A stretch of 48,065 nt of DNA from assembly GCA_945887835.1 (NCBI GenBank), contig CAMCZQ010000005.1, positions 1-48,065 of the forward strand, written 5' to 3'. The stretch comes from Bordetella parapertussis. Lineage in GTDB: Bacteria; Pseudomonadota; Gammaproteobacteria; Burkholderiales; Burkholderiaceae_B. The position numbers and the translations under genes were made by a program. Shown piece after piece: positions 33,477 through 41,245 of this stretch (its first letter is position 1; each line of letters opens with the position of its first letter). The notes beneath the pieces are model-generated. The model did no database searches, was not told where the DNA came from, and saw only the letters and a list, made by a program, of their open reading frames with translations.

Positions 33477-34787
33477 CTACTTCGCCTTACCCATGACATA
33501 GTCTGGCAGCACCGTCACCACCTCTGGGAAAACCGTAATGATGACGATACAAATGACCAGACAGATAAAAAACGGAATCGCAGCCAGCGCAATCGTATTG
33601 CTGTCTTTGCCCGTCATATTCTGCAATACGAATAAGTTAAACCCAACGGGTGGCGTCACCTCTGCGATCTCAACCAACAAGACGATAAAGATCCCAAACC
33701 AGATCAGATCGAAACCCGCTTTTTGAATCATCGGCAACACGACTGCTGCGGTCAGCACAATCATGCTGATGCCATCGAGCGCCGTCCCTAAAATCAAATA
33801 CACCACAACCAGACAACCAATCAGCGCGTAGGGCGACAGTTGCATGGCATTGACCCATTCGGCCAATTCGCGAGGCACGCCCGTGAACGCCATCGTTTTG
33901 GTCAAGAACGCAGCACCCGCCAGAATAATCATGATCATGCAACTGGTACGCGTCGTACCCATCAGACCCTCCCAGAAATTTTTCCAGGTCAACGAACGAC
34001 TGTAGGCGGCGATCGCCAACGAGCCAACGACGCCGTAGGCCGCGCACTCGGTTGCTGTGGCGTAGCCGGCCACCAGCACCCAGACGATAAAGATGATTAA
34101 GAGCGCACAGGGAATTAAGTTGCCGCTTTTACGCAGCTTTTCAAGAAAACTTGACGGGGGATCGGCAGCAGGAACTTTTGATGGATTTCGGATTGACCAC
34201 CAGGCGATATAGCCCATGAACAAGGCCATCAAAATCGCAGAGGGAATAAAGCCCGCAAGAAAAATTCGGATAATTGAGGCGTCGGCAGCGACGGCATACA
34301 CCACCATCGTGATCGAAGGCGGGATCAGAATCCCCAACGTGCCCGAGGTAGCCAAAGCACCCAACGCCAGCTTTTCATCGTAGCCGCGTTTTTTAAGCTC
34401 GGGCAAGGCCACTTTTGCGATGGTGGCACAGGTGGCCGCAGACGAGCCGCTGACTGAACCGAAAATCCCGCAACCCAACACCGTTGTGTGCATCAGGCGG
34501 CCAGGCACGCGATTGAGCCAGGGTCGCAGGCCCTCAAACATCTCTTCACTTAGTTTGGTTCTGAACAGAATCTCACCCATCCAGATAAACAAGGGTAAGG
34601 CCGCAAGCTCCCAAGAGGCGTTAGTTTCCCAAAACGCCGAGAACAAATTTTTGCCTGGCTCTGTGTTGACAAAAAAAGCTTGCCCGACCCAGCCACAGAT
34701 CGCCAACGTCATGGCGATCCAGATTCCGCCAGATAAAAACAACAACATGATGATCAGTAAAAACAGACCGATTCCGAGCGTTTCCAT
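33477..34787 (-). CDS. TRAP transporter large permease (DctM family)
   Basis: 436-residue membrane protein of the TRAP DctM family, about twelve segments, which carries the substrate across the inner membrane with Na+. Family blocks include MGEILFRTKLSEEMFEGL, GSVSGSSAATCATIAKVALPEL, GTLGILIPPSITMVVYA and EVTPPVGFNLFVLQ. It is the last gene of a dctP-dctQ-dctM operon. The acid type cannot be told from the permease; the convergent tartrate/malate-type dehydrogenase hints at a hydroxy acid. Confidence 0.93.
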   Translation of the reverse strand: METLGIGLFLLIIMLLFLSGGIWIAMTLAICGWVGQAFFVNTEPGKNLFSAFWETNASWELAALPLFIWMGEILFRTKLSEEMFEGLRPWLNRVPGRLMHTTVLGCGIFGSVSGSSAATCATIAKVALPELKKRGYDEKLALGALATSGTLGILIPPSITMVVYAVAADASIIRIFLAGFIPSAILMALFMGYIAWWSIRNPSKVPAADPPSSFLEKLRKSGNLIPCALLIIFIVWVLVAGYATATECAAYGVVGSLAIAAYSRSLTWKNFWEGLMGTTRTSCMIMIILAGAAFLTKTMAFTGVPRELAEWVNAMQLSPYALIGCLVVVYLILGTALDGISMIVLTAAVVLPMIQKAGFDLIWFGIFIVLLVEIAEVTPPVGFNLFVLQNMTGKDSNTIALAAIPFFICLVICIVIITVFPEVVTVLPDYVMGKAK

Positions 34788-34928
34788 AAAGTATCTCTAA
34801 AAATTGCAGACTAAGCGTCGGAAAAAATACCTGACTCTTGCCCACGGGTGCGAGGCGTTCTGAAGCGCCACGTACGACGCGCGCGACCGCTACCTAAAGG
34901 GCGACGCGCTGAGCGCGCGGGTACCACG
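34788..34928. other. GC-rich spacer between dctQ and dctM
   Basis: A 141-bp gap, long for TRAP genes that usually abut. It contains a GC-rich self-complementary stretch around CGCGCTGAGCGCG (34903-34917 area) and reads as an arginine-rich frame without a family match. I see no gene in it. It might be an mRNA-processing or translation-balancing hairpin. Confidence 0.4.
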
Positions 34929-35462
34929 TTAGACATCAGAAGAAAAGTCTCCCTTCGCATGCCGCTCTTCAACGGCAACAACATAGGTTGGACGATTGCC
35001 GCGAGCGACAATCACAAGTTCGTCGACAACCGCGATAAAAAACAACCAGGCACCAATCAGAAAAGACAGTTGTGGAATCCACATCGGCATAGGCAAGAGC
35101 CCGCCGGCAACATCTTTAAAGACCCAGCTTTCGTAGGTGAACAACGTTGCTGACCAAGCTAGGTAGCCAACTGCCACCGATGCACAGGCCAGTGACGCCA
35201 ACTCAAAACGCTGGCGTGGCTTTGGCGCAAGTTTTTCGAGCAGCAGCGTGACGCGCACGAAATCGCCGTGCTTAAAGGCGTGCGCCATCGCTAAAAATGC
35301 TGCTGCGGCACACAACCAGGCCACAACGTCGTTGACGGCCCCTGTCTTCACACCAAATTCGCGCAGCACGCTTTGCCCGACCATCAAGGCGCAAATCGCG
35401 CACACACAGAGAGCGGCAATGCCGCCCGCCACGAGGTACAACGTATCAAGAAACTTTCTCAT
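34929..35462 (-). CDS. TRAP transporter small permease (DctQ family)
   Basis: 177-residue protein with four membrane segments, typical of the DctQ subunit that holds the transporter complex together. MVGQSVLREFG, AFLAMAHAFKHGDFVRVTLL and LPMPMWIPQLSFLIGAWLF are the expected positions of family conservation. It is between the binding-protein gene (43 nt gap) and the large permease (141 nt gap). Confidence 0.9.
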   Translation of the reverse strand: MRKFLDTLYLVAGGIAALCVCAICALMVGQSVLREFGVKTGAVNDVVAWLCAAAAFLAMAHAFKHGDFVRVTLLLEKLAPKPRQRFELASLACASVAVGYLAWSATLFTYESWVFKDVAGGLLPMPMWIPQLSFLIGAWLFFIAVVDELVIVARGNRPTYVVAVEERHAKGDFSSDV

Positions 35463-35505
35463 GGGGCGGCATCACTTTGGTCTACAGAATCAAAAAATAA
35501 AAAAT

Positions 35506-36498
35506 TTACTTAGCAGGTACAAGTTTGCGATAGTCTGCAATCAGTGCAGTACCTTGTGCGCCTGCTTTCTTTTCCCAGTCAGCCAAAAGCGTGGCACCAA
35601 TTTTGTTGAATTCAGCTAAGAAAGTGGCCGACGGCACCGTAATGGTCATGCCGTTGTCAGTCAGGATTTTTTTCAACGAAGCTTCTTTTTCTTCGCTGGT
35701 TTTCCAGCCCCGCGTCTGGGCTTCAGCTGCCGCTTTCGTGACTGCGTCTTGCGTTGCTTTTTCTAGAGCGTTGAAGGCTTTCAGGCTGACAATGACGGCA
35801 TTCTTTGGAATGAAGGCCTGAAAGTCGTACCAAAACTTCATGCTTTCGTACGTTTTTGTATCGACGCCCGTCATGCTCGAAGACAAATAGCTCTCCACCA
35901 CCCCCGTGGCAAGCGCCTGGCTTAGCTCAGCGGCTTGAATCGTGACCGGAACCATATTCATTAACTCAGCCAGACGGGCCGTAACAGGCGAATACGATCT
36001 CCATTTCAGACCTTTCATCTCTGCGACCGAGTTCACGGGCTTTTTGGTGTAGATCCCCTGCGGATTCCAAGGCACCGTAAATAGAATCTTCATGCCTTGA
36101 GCTTCTAAATATTTGTCAAGTGCCGGGCGCTGTACCTGGTCAAGACTTTTGGCTTGAGCATAATTACCAACCAAATTAGGCATGCCATCCATACCAAACA
36201 CTGGATTTTCATTTTCGTAATTGACCAGCAGAATTTCGCCCAACTGTGCCTGACCGCCCTGCACAGCCCGCTTGATCTCTGGGGCTTTAAAAAGCGAAGC
36301 ATTCGCATGCACAACAATCTTGAGCTTGCCTGCGGTGGCTGCATCCACTTGCTTGGCAAAGTATTCGAGGTTTTCAGTGTGAAAATTGCCTGGCGCATAA
36401 GCCGAAGGCAAATCCCATTTTGTTTGGGCCTGAGCCAAGCTGGTCAAACCAACACAGGCCAAGGCAGCGGCCAAACGAATAAGAGGTAAGCGGGACAT
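35506..36498 (-). CDS. TRAP transporter periplasmic binding protein (DctP family)
   Basis: 330 residues from the ATG at 36498, preceded by the ribosome site AGGAGA; a longer frame upstream lacks a leader and is not used. The signal peptide ends AQAQ at about residue 25. GGQAQLGEILLVNYENENPVFGMDGMP and WRSYSPVTARLAELMNMVPVTI correspond to the DctP ligand-binding lobes; the arginine in the latter is in the position that clasps the carboxylate. It captures an organic acid in the periplasm for the DctQM permease. Confidence 0.92.
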   Translation of the reverse strand: MSRLPLIRLAAALACVGLTSLAQAQTKWDLPSAYAPGNFHTENLEYFAKQVDAATAGKLKIVVHANASLFKAPEIKRAVQGGQAQLGEILLVNYENENPVFGMDGMPNLVGNYAQAKSLDQVQRPALDKYLEAQGMKILFTVPWNPQGIYTKKPVNSVAEMKGLKWRSYSPVTARLAELMNMVPVTIQAAELSQALATGVVESYLSSSMTGVDTKTYESMKFWYDFQAFIPKNAVIVSLKAFNALEKATQDAVTKAAAEAQTRGWKTSEEKEASLKKILTDNGMTITVPSATFLAEFNKIGATLLADWEKKAGAQGTALIADYRKLVPAK

Positions 36499-36674
36499 GG
36501 TGTCTCCTGTCGATGGATTAAAGTAAAAAGGACAACTCGGGTCACAAAGGACTGACTTCATACCGAGCGGGGTAGGCCACACCTGCGGCACTGCACCATC
36601 TCGAATGACAATCATAGTAACGAAGAAGTAAGATTAGTGGTCAAAAAGTATTAAAAAAACCTTGGAGAGCGATC

Positions 36675-37364
36675 TTGAATGCACGCTATGAATTACTGCT
36701 GAAAGGCAATAGTCTGAGCTTTAAAGGGGGCTTTTTTGGGCTCTGCAACGTGGCCCTTCTCACCGCGGCCGATGGCACCCGTATTTTGTTCGATACCGGC
36801 CACTATTGCGTGCGCAAAGCCTTACTCGCCAGCCTCAAAGAACGCGGCCTAGCCCCTACGGATATCGATTTGGTGTTCTTATCTCATTTGCATTTTGACC
36901 ACTGTCAAAATCTTGATCTGTTTAAAGGCGTCAAGGTCTGCGTCAGCGAAACCGAACTCGCCTACGCACGCAACCCGCATCCGGATGACCTGTTCGTCCC
37001 TTGGAAAATTCATGAACTACTCGCTGAGTTTGATGTGCGCGTCTTACCCAAGCGCGGCGAACTTGTGCCCGGCGTCGAGCACTTTGAAGTGCCTGGTCAC
37101 ACCACGGGTTCGCAAGCGCTACGCTTTACGCAGGCCGACGGGCGCCGCGTGGTCTTAGCCGGCGATGCGGTCAAATATCCTAAAGAGGTGTTAGCCCAAA
37201 TGAGCGATATGTGTTTTGCCTCACAAGAAGAATCAAAACGCTCGATCGCCGAAATTTGCGAAGGCACTGACGTGATTGTGCCAGGGCATTTTCCTGAAAT
37301 CTTCAGGCGCAACGGCGGCTGGATTTGGGACGAACCACCAACGATCGAACTGATTTTGCGTTGA
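36675..37364 (+). CDS. Metallo-beta-lactamase-fold hydrolase (orphan)
   Basis: 229-residue metallo-beta-lactamase-superfamily protein. The zinc motif is SHLHFDH at 70-76, with VPGHTTGS, LAGDAV and VPGHFPE supplying later ligands. It starts at TTG 36675, because GGAGAG lies 7-8 nt upstream and no in-frame ATG is near. It belongs to a different branch from the two lactonase-like proteins in the large operon. It is divergent from the TRAP operon across a 176-bp promoter region and has no co-transcribed partner, so it may be regulated with that transporter. Substrate unknown. Confidence 0.82.
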   Translation: MNARYELLLKGNSLSFKGGFFGLCNVALLTAADGTRILFDTGHYCVRKALLASLKERGLAPTDIDLVFLSHLHFDHCQNLDLFKGVKVCVSETELAYARNPHPDDLFVPWKIHELLAEFDVRVLPKRGELVPGVEHFEVPGHTTGSQALRFTQADGRRVVLAGDAVKYPKEVLAQMSDMCFASQEESKRSIAEICEGTDVIVPGHFPEIFRRNGGWIWDEPPTIELILR

Positions 37365-37480
37365 ACAACGCCGATCAACTGTGTCACCCGCAGCCCGAAC
37401 CCCTGGAGTGTGCCGAAGCGACTCAACCTTCCCGGAAGGGTCAGGATTTCCCTAGGTTTCGCTCAAAACGACGACCTATT

Positions 37481-37510
37481 GAGAAATAATTTGTACATTT
37501 CTCATTTTTT
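37481..37510 (+). terminator. Weak hairpin plus T-run after the orphan hydrolase
   Basis: Inverted repeat GAGAAAT/ATTTCTC (37481-37487 and 37497-37503) with a 9-base loop, followed by a run of Ts from 37505. It could end transcription of the hydrolase gene, but the stem is AT-rich and it overlaps the -35 element proposed for terC. Confidence 0.4.
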
Positions 37511-37520
37511 TAGGTATATT
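37491..37520 (+). promoter_or_regulatory. Putative sigma-70 promoter of the riboswitch-terC transcript
   Basis: TTGTAC (37491-37496) and TATATT (37515-37520) are separated by 18 bp, close to the consensus. The predicted start point falls at about 37527, exactly where the riboswitch P1 stem begins, which supports the call. Confidence 0.6.
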
Positions 37521-37526
37521 TAAACT

Positions 37527-37668
37527 TCGATGGGGAGTAGCTCCAGTTCTTTGTGATCCGGTTCAAATTTAATCTCACAAAGGGCACGTCAAGTCGTCAT
37601 TACGAAGCGAAAGCTTCCGGCTTGTCGGGCACATAACTGAACCATAACAAGCCGAGCAAGACCTTCGA
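37527..37668 (+). ncRNA. yybP-ykoY manganese riboswitch upstream of terC
   Basis: The hallmark GGGGAGTAGC is at 37532-37541 and the closing GAGCAAGACC at 37654-37663, as in yybP-ykoY RNAs such as that of E. coli alx. The outer stem is seen: TCGATGG (37527-37533) pairs with CCTTCGA (37662-37668) apart from one U-U. GTCGTCA and GTCGGGCA, also common in the motif, are at about 37593 and 37624. A hairpin follows at 37702-37727 (CGTT-g-TGTTGA, T5 loop, TCAACA-AACG) that may be the expression platform. These RNAs sense Mn2+ and switch on Mn exporters and TerC-type proteins. The rest of the 37365-37786 gap holds only the promoter and the weak terminator. Confidence 0.85.
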
Positions 37669-37786
37669 TCAGTGGCCTAACAGGGCATGTTTTGACAAGT
37701 TCGTTGTGTTGATTTTTTCAACAAACGCTTTGCCATTACGTTTCTTGTTTAGGCTTTGATTGATTGGTTCTTTTTAGGCTTGAACA

Positions 37787-38515
37787 ATGGAACTCTTTTC
37801 CTCCACATGGTGGTCGGCTCTGCTCGCCATTATTCTAATCGACCTTGTACTGGCGGGTGACAACGCAATCGTCATTGCGCTAGCTGCCCGTAAACTTCCC
37901 CCTGCTTTGCAAAAGAAAACCATCTGGTTTGGCACCGTTGGGGCGATTGTTGTTCGCTCGACCCTAACGGTAGGCGTCGTCTGGCTGCTCAAAATTCCTG
38001 GCCTCATGTTGGTGGGTGGGCTCGGGCTTCTTTGGATTGCCTGCAAACTCATTATTGATACCGGTCAAGACAAAGAGCACGATATCCGCGTCACGACTTT
38101 TTGGGGCGCCATGAAAACCATCATCGTGGCTGACGCCTTGATGGGCATTGATAACGTGCTTGGTGTCGCAGGTGCCGCCCAAGGCTCTTTTGATTTGGTC
38201 ATCATTGGTTTAATCATCAGTGTCCCGATCGTGGTGTTTGGCAGCACGCTGGTTCTTAAGCTGGTCGAACGCTGGCCCGTCATCATCCACCTGGGTGCCG
38301 CCGTTCTGGCGTTTACTGCAGCCAAGATGATCACTGACGAAGCCCTGCTTGATCCAATCTTTGATGGGACCGCTCGCATCAACGAAATCGCTCACTGGGT
38401 CACTTACGGCATCGCAATCGCTGTCGTGCTCGTGACCGGAAAGCTTACCTCACGCACAACCAACGACGCAGATACCCCCTCCCCTTCACAACCTGTCATG
38501 AATCATAAAACCTAG
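37787..38515 (+). CDS. TerC-family integral membrane protein (YjbE type), probable Mn-related transporter
   Basis: 242-residue membrane protein of the TerC family with about seven segments. The acidic membrane motifs DLVLAGDNAIVIALA (about 19-33) and ADALMGIDNVLGVAGAA mark the family and are thought to coordinate metal. TerC proteins act in manganese efflux or in loading manganese to secreted enzymes; here the preceding yybP-ykoY RNA makes manganese the most likely signal. The ATG follows TTTTTAGGCTTGAACA, a modest ribosome site. The unknown gene at 38527 is co-transcribed. Confidence 0.9.
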   Translation: MELFSSTWWSALLAIILIDLVLAGDNAIVIALAARKLPPALQKKTIWFGTVGAIVVRSTLTVGVVWLLKIPGLMLVGGLGLLWIACKLIIDTGQDKEHDIRVTTFWGAMKTIIVADALMGIDNVLGVAGAAQGSFDLVIIGLIISVPIVVFGSTLVLKLVERWPVIIHLGAAVLAFTAAKMITDEALLDPIFDGTARINEIAHWVTYGIAIAVVLVTGKLTSRTTNDADTPSPSQPVMNHKT

Positions 38516-38526
38516 GAGATTGACAT

Positions 38527-38970
38527 ATGGAAACGCTCATTATTTATGTAAACGAAACTGAATATGCTCGTAATCAGCTTGCTGCAATGCTAAGCGTCCG
38601 GCAGCCAACCCAGTGTGTGCTCGTGGGTTGCCCGCCTAAGTTAAATCGACATATTTCAAAATGGATCTCAGGCGCAGCACGCAAGAAATGGCAAACGCAG
38701 TGGGTGGATACCGTGTGCGGCGAAATCTCAACAGCCTTTGTTCAAGAGGGCCATCAGTTTTTGACCAGGGCTGCCTTTGGTCCCCTTGTCAATGTCACCA
38801 AGCAATTACAAGGCGAGTTTTTTGGTGCTCGCGTGCTCGATGCCCGGCGACCAAAATTAGCGCAGACACGCGAGCCAGTGATCGAAGGGCAGCAGGTCCA
38901 ACCCGATCTTGCCTCTCGCGCGATGGGTGTTGCGGCCACCACGACAATCCTTGTCCTGGCGGTAGATTAA
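38527..38970 (+). CDS. Unrecognised 147-residue protein co-transcribed with terC
   Basis: No family recognised. It begins with a beta-strand (METLIIYVNETEYARNQLA) and reads like a small alpha/beta cytoplasmic protein; a C-terminal hydrophobic strand, TTTILVLAVD, ends it. Two cysteines at about 30 and 35 (QCVLVGCPP), and C64. No signal peptide or membrane span. A strong AGGAGA ribosome site lies 6 nt before the ATG, and the gene starts 11 nt after terC. It therefore falls under the same manganese riboswitch. The stress-protein-like opening strand is suggestive only. A strong hairpin follows at 39044-39077. Confidence 0.78.
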   Translation: METLIIYVNETEYARNQLAAMLSVRQPTQCVLVGCPPKLNRHISKWISGAARKKWQTQWVDTVCGEISTAFVQEGHQFLTRAAFGPLVNVTKQLQGEFFGARVLDARRPKLAQTREPVIEGQQVQPDLASRAMGVAATTTILVLAVD

Positions 38971-39043
38971 CGATTTTTTTAGCCCTCTCGAATACCCCTT
39001 CGCCCACGCGAAGGTAAAAATCTGGTTTTCCCTATATGATTAC

Positions 39044-39077
39044 AAAGCTCAGGCTCTCTTTTGAGAGCCTGAGCTTT
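39044..39077. terminator. Strong hairpin terminator after the terC unit
   Basis: Perfect 15-bp stem (AAAGCTCAGGCTCTC paired with GAGAGCCTGAGCTTT) with a TTTT loop. It is 74 bp after the 147-residue gene and 96 bp before the CoA-transferase operon. The T-run after the stem is short (four Ts partly inside it), so it may work in both directions. Confidence 0.8.
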
Positions 39078-39172
39078 TGGTTCAACGGGACTTGTACACA
39101 GGTACTTTTGCACGAACTGCTTTTACCTGCTGCTCAACACTTAGCAGAAAATCTACCAACTAAACGAAAAAA

Positions 39173-40339
39173 ATGACAGAGACCACGCAATCCACAACTG
39201 CCGCCCCAGGCCCTTTTACCGGGCTGACAGTGATCGAACTTGGGCATAGCGTAGCAGCACCCTTTGCCGGACAAATCCTGAGTGAATTGGGTGCCCGAGT
39301 CATCAAGATTGAAAAAGCCGAGGGCGACGATGCCAGGCGCTGGGGCCCCCCTTTCTGGGAAGGTGCTTCGGCTTTTTTTCAAGCGCTTAACCGTAACAAA
39401 CAATCGGTCGTATGCGAACTACGCGACCCCGAGCAAATCGCAGCACTTAAAGATCTGATCTGCAACGAGGCGGATATTGTTATCCAAAACCTGCGACCCG
39501 GCCATGTTGAGCAGCTTGGGCTAGACGGGAAAAGTCTACTCGCGCGACAGCCGCGTTTGATTTATTGCAGTCTGGGCGCGTTCGGGCGTGAAGGGCCGCT
39601 AAAAACACGGCCAGGCTACGACCCATTGATGCAAGCGTTTGGCGGCATCATGAGCACCACCGGCGAACCGGGTCGGTCAGCGGTGAGGGTGGGTGCCTCG
39701 ATCGTGGATATGGGCACAGGCATGTGGGGCATCATCGGAATTTTGACTGCGCTCTACGAGCGTCAAGTATCAGGCGTTGGCCGTATTGTGGATGTCTCGC
39801 TCTTCGAAACAGCAACTTGCTGGGTGTCTTTGTTGGCATCGCAATATTTGGCCTCGGGAAAATTAGCGGGTAAGCAGGGTTCAGGAACCCCAGGGATCGT
39901 CCCTTATAAGGGCTACTTAACGAGCGACGGTGAAGTTGTCATTGCGGCGGGTAGCGATGGCCTGTTTAGGTCGTTAGCAAAAGTCTTAGCCCGACCCGAA
40001 TGGCTCGAAGACCCGCGTTTTATAGACAATCCAAAGCGCGTAGAAAACCAACACGCGCTTTACACCATGATCGAAGGAATTGTTGCCCAGCAAACCACCG
40101 AACACTGGATTAAGCTGCTTGAAGCTGCGGGGGTTCCGTGTTCGCCTGTCAACGATTTAGCACAGATGCTTGCTCACCCCCAAACCGAAGCGTTGGGCCT
40201 GGTGCAAGACGTGCCCGGAACCGCCATGCGCTTTTTAGGCCTGCCCTTGAGCTTTGATGGTGTGCGTCCTAAACCACTTGCGCCACCGCCAAAACTTGGT
40301 GAACATACAGAGCTATTTTTAAAAAGGAAAACCCCATGA
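39173..40339 (+). CDS. CaiB/BaiF-family CoA-transferase
   Basis: 388-residue family III CoA-transferase, moving CoA between carboxylic acids in the cytoplasm. The N-terminal block GLTVIELGHSVAAPFAGQILSELG (CoA site) and the catalytic aspartate in SIVDMGTGMWG are clear; GRIVDVSLFET and GTPGIVPYKGY follow. It overlaps the enoyl-CoA hydratase gene by 4 nt (ATGA). In this operon it would activate an organic acid as its CoA thioester for the following dehydrogenase and hydratase. Acid substrate not predictable. Confidence 0.92.
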   Translation: MTETTQSTTAAPGPFTGLTVIELGHSVAAPFAGQILSELGARVIKIEKAEGDDARRWGPPFWEGASAFFQALNRNKQSVVCELRDPEQIAALKDLICNEADIVIQNLRPGHVEQLGLDGKSLLARQPRLIYCSLGAFGREGPLKTRPGYDPLMQAFGGIMSTTGEPGRSAVRVGASIVDMGTGMWGIIGILTALYERQVSGVGRIVDVSLFETATCWVSLLASQYLASGKLAGKQGSGTPGIVPYKGYLTSDGEVVIAAGSDGLFRSLAKVLARPEWLEDPRFIDNPKRVENQHALYTMIEGIVAQQTTEHWIKLLEAAGVPCSPVNDLAQMLAHPQTEALGLVQDVPGTAMRFLGLPLSFDGVRPKPLAPPPKLGEHTELFLKRKTP

Positions 40340-41136
40340 CCGCCCTGCCGAGCTATGAGACGATCGCCACAGAAGTGATCGGCGCGCACATCTTAAAAGT
40401 TACGATCAACCGTCCGCACGTGGGCAATGCTATCAACACCCAGATGGGTCACGACATGCTTGATCTCTGGAACCGTCTCACGGCCGATGCTGGCGATACT
40501 CGCTGCGTTGTACTGACCGGTGCTGGCGAAAAAATATTTTGTGCCGGTGGCGATCTGAAAGAGCGCAACGGTATGACGAATAAACAATGGACACTGCAGC
40601 ACGAACTGTTTGAGCGTATGTACTGGACGTTGGTGGATTTGCCAGTGCCCGTGATTGCCGCGGTCAACGGACACGCTTATGCGGGCGGACTTGAAATGGC
40701 TTTGTTGTGCGATTTTATTTATGCAAGCAATGCGGCGCGCTTTGCCCTGACCGAAGTCACGCTGGGCATCATGCCAGGCGCGGGTGGCACGCAAAACCTG
40801 CCGCGCGCGATTGGCGAGCGTCGCGCCAAAGAAATCCTGATGACGGGCAAGCCTTTTAACGCGCAACAGGCGAGTGAATATGGCTTGGTCAATGCCGTGC
40901 TTGAACCGGCTGATGTGTTGCCTCGCGCGCTTGAAACTGCTGAAGCAATTGCCAGCAATGCTCCACTGTCGGTTCGTCAAATCAAAAAATCAGTACGCTA
41001 CGGAGGCCAAATGGAATTACGCACAGCCTTCAGATTTGAGATTGAAGCCTACAACCATTTGATCGGCACTGAAGATCGTATCGAAGGGATTGCGGCCTTT
41101 AATGAAAAGCGTAAAGCGAATTTCAAAGGATGCTAG
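40336..41136 (+). CDS. Enoyl-CoA hydratase/isomerase-family protein
   Basis: 266-residue crotonase-fold enzyme. The oxyanion-hole segments are GAGEKIFCAGGDLKE and NGHAYAGGLEMALLCDF, and the glutamates for hydration are in FALTEVTLGIMPGAGGTQNLPR. The expected reaction is addition of water to an enoyl-CoA made by the acyl-CoA dehydrogenase of the same operon. The ATG overlaps the CoA-transferase stop. A stem-loop follows at 41150-41169. Confidence 0.92.
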   Translation: MTALPSYETIATEVIGAHILKVTINRPHVGNAINTQMGHDMLDLWNRLTADAGDTRCVVLTGAGEKIFCAGGDLKERNGMTNKQWTLQHELFERMYWTLVDLPVPVIAAVNGHAYAGGLEMALLCDFIYASNAARFALTEVTLGIMPGAGGTQNLPRAIGERRAKEILMTGKPFNAQQASEYGLVNAVLEPADVLPRALETAEAIASNAPLSVRQIKKSVRYGGQMELRTAFRFEIEAYNHLIGTEDRIEGIAAFNEKRKANFKGC

Positions 41137-41149
41137 TCGAATGAAAAGT

Positions 41150-41169
41150 GGCGCTGCAAAAGCAGCGCC
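41150..41169. other. Intercistronic stem-loop
   Basis: Perfect 8-bp stem GGCGCTGC/GCAGCGCC with AAAA loop, between the hydratase and the acyl-CoA dehydrogenase genes (110-bp gap). Without a T-run it is more likely an mRNA-processing or stability element than a terminator. Confidence 0.6.
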
Positions 41170-41245
41170 CGAGCGTGCTCAACAGCGCGACGATCACACG
41201 ATTGCAGAGCACAGCAAATAATAATTTTGATACGGAGCACGTAAC

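Noticed and set aside
34811-35011. Arginine-rich 66-residue frame between dctQ and dctM
   Set aside because: It overlaps the dctQ 3' end in another frame, has no ribosome site or family features, and its composition follows from a GC-rich hairpin region.
36499-36615. N-terminal extension of the TRAP binding protein
   Set aside because: It would bury the signal peptide; AGGAGA sits just before the ATG at 36498.
41150-41169. Stem-loop as a rho-independent terminator
   Set aside because: No T-run follows, and the downstream genes fit the same operon.
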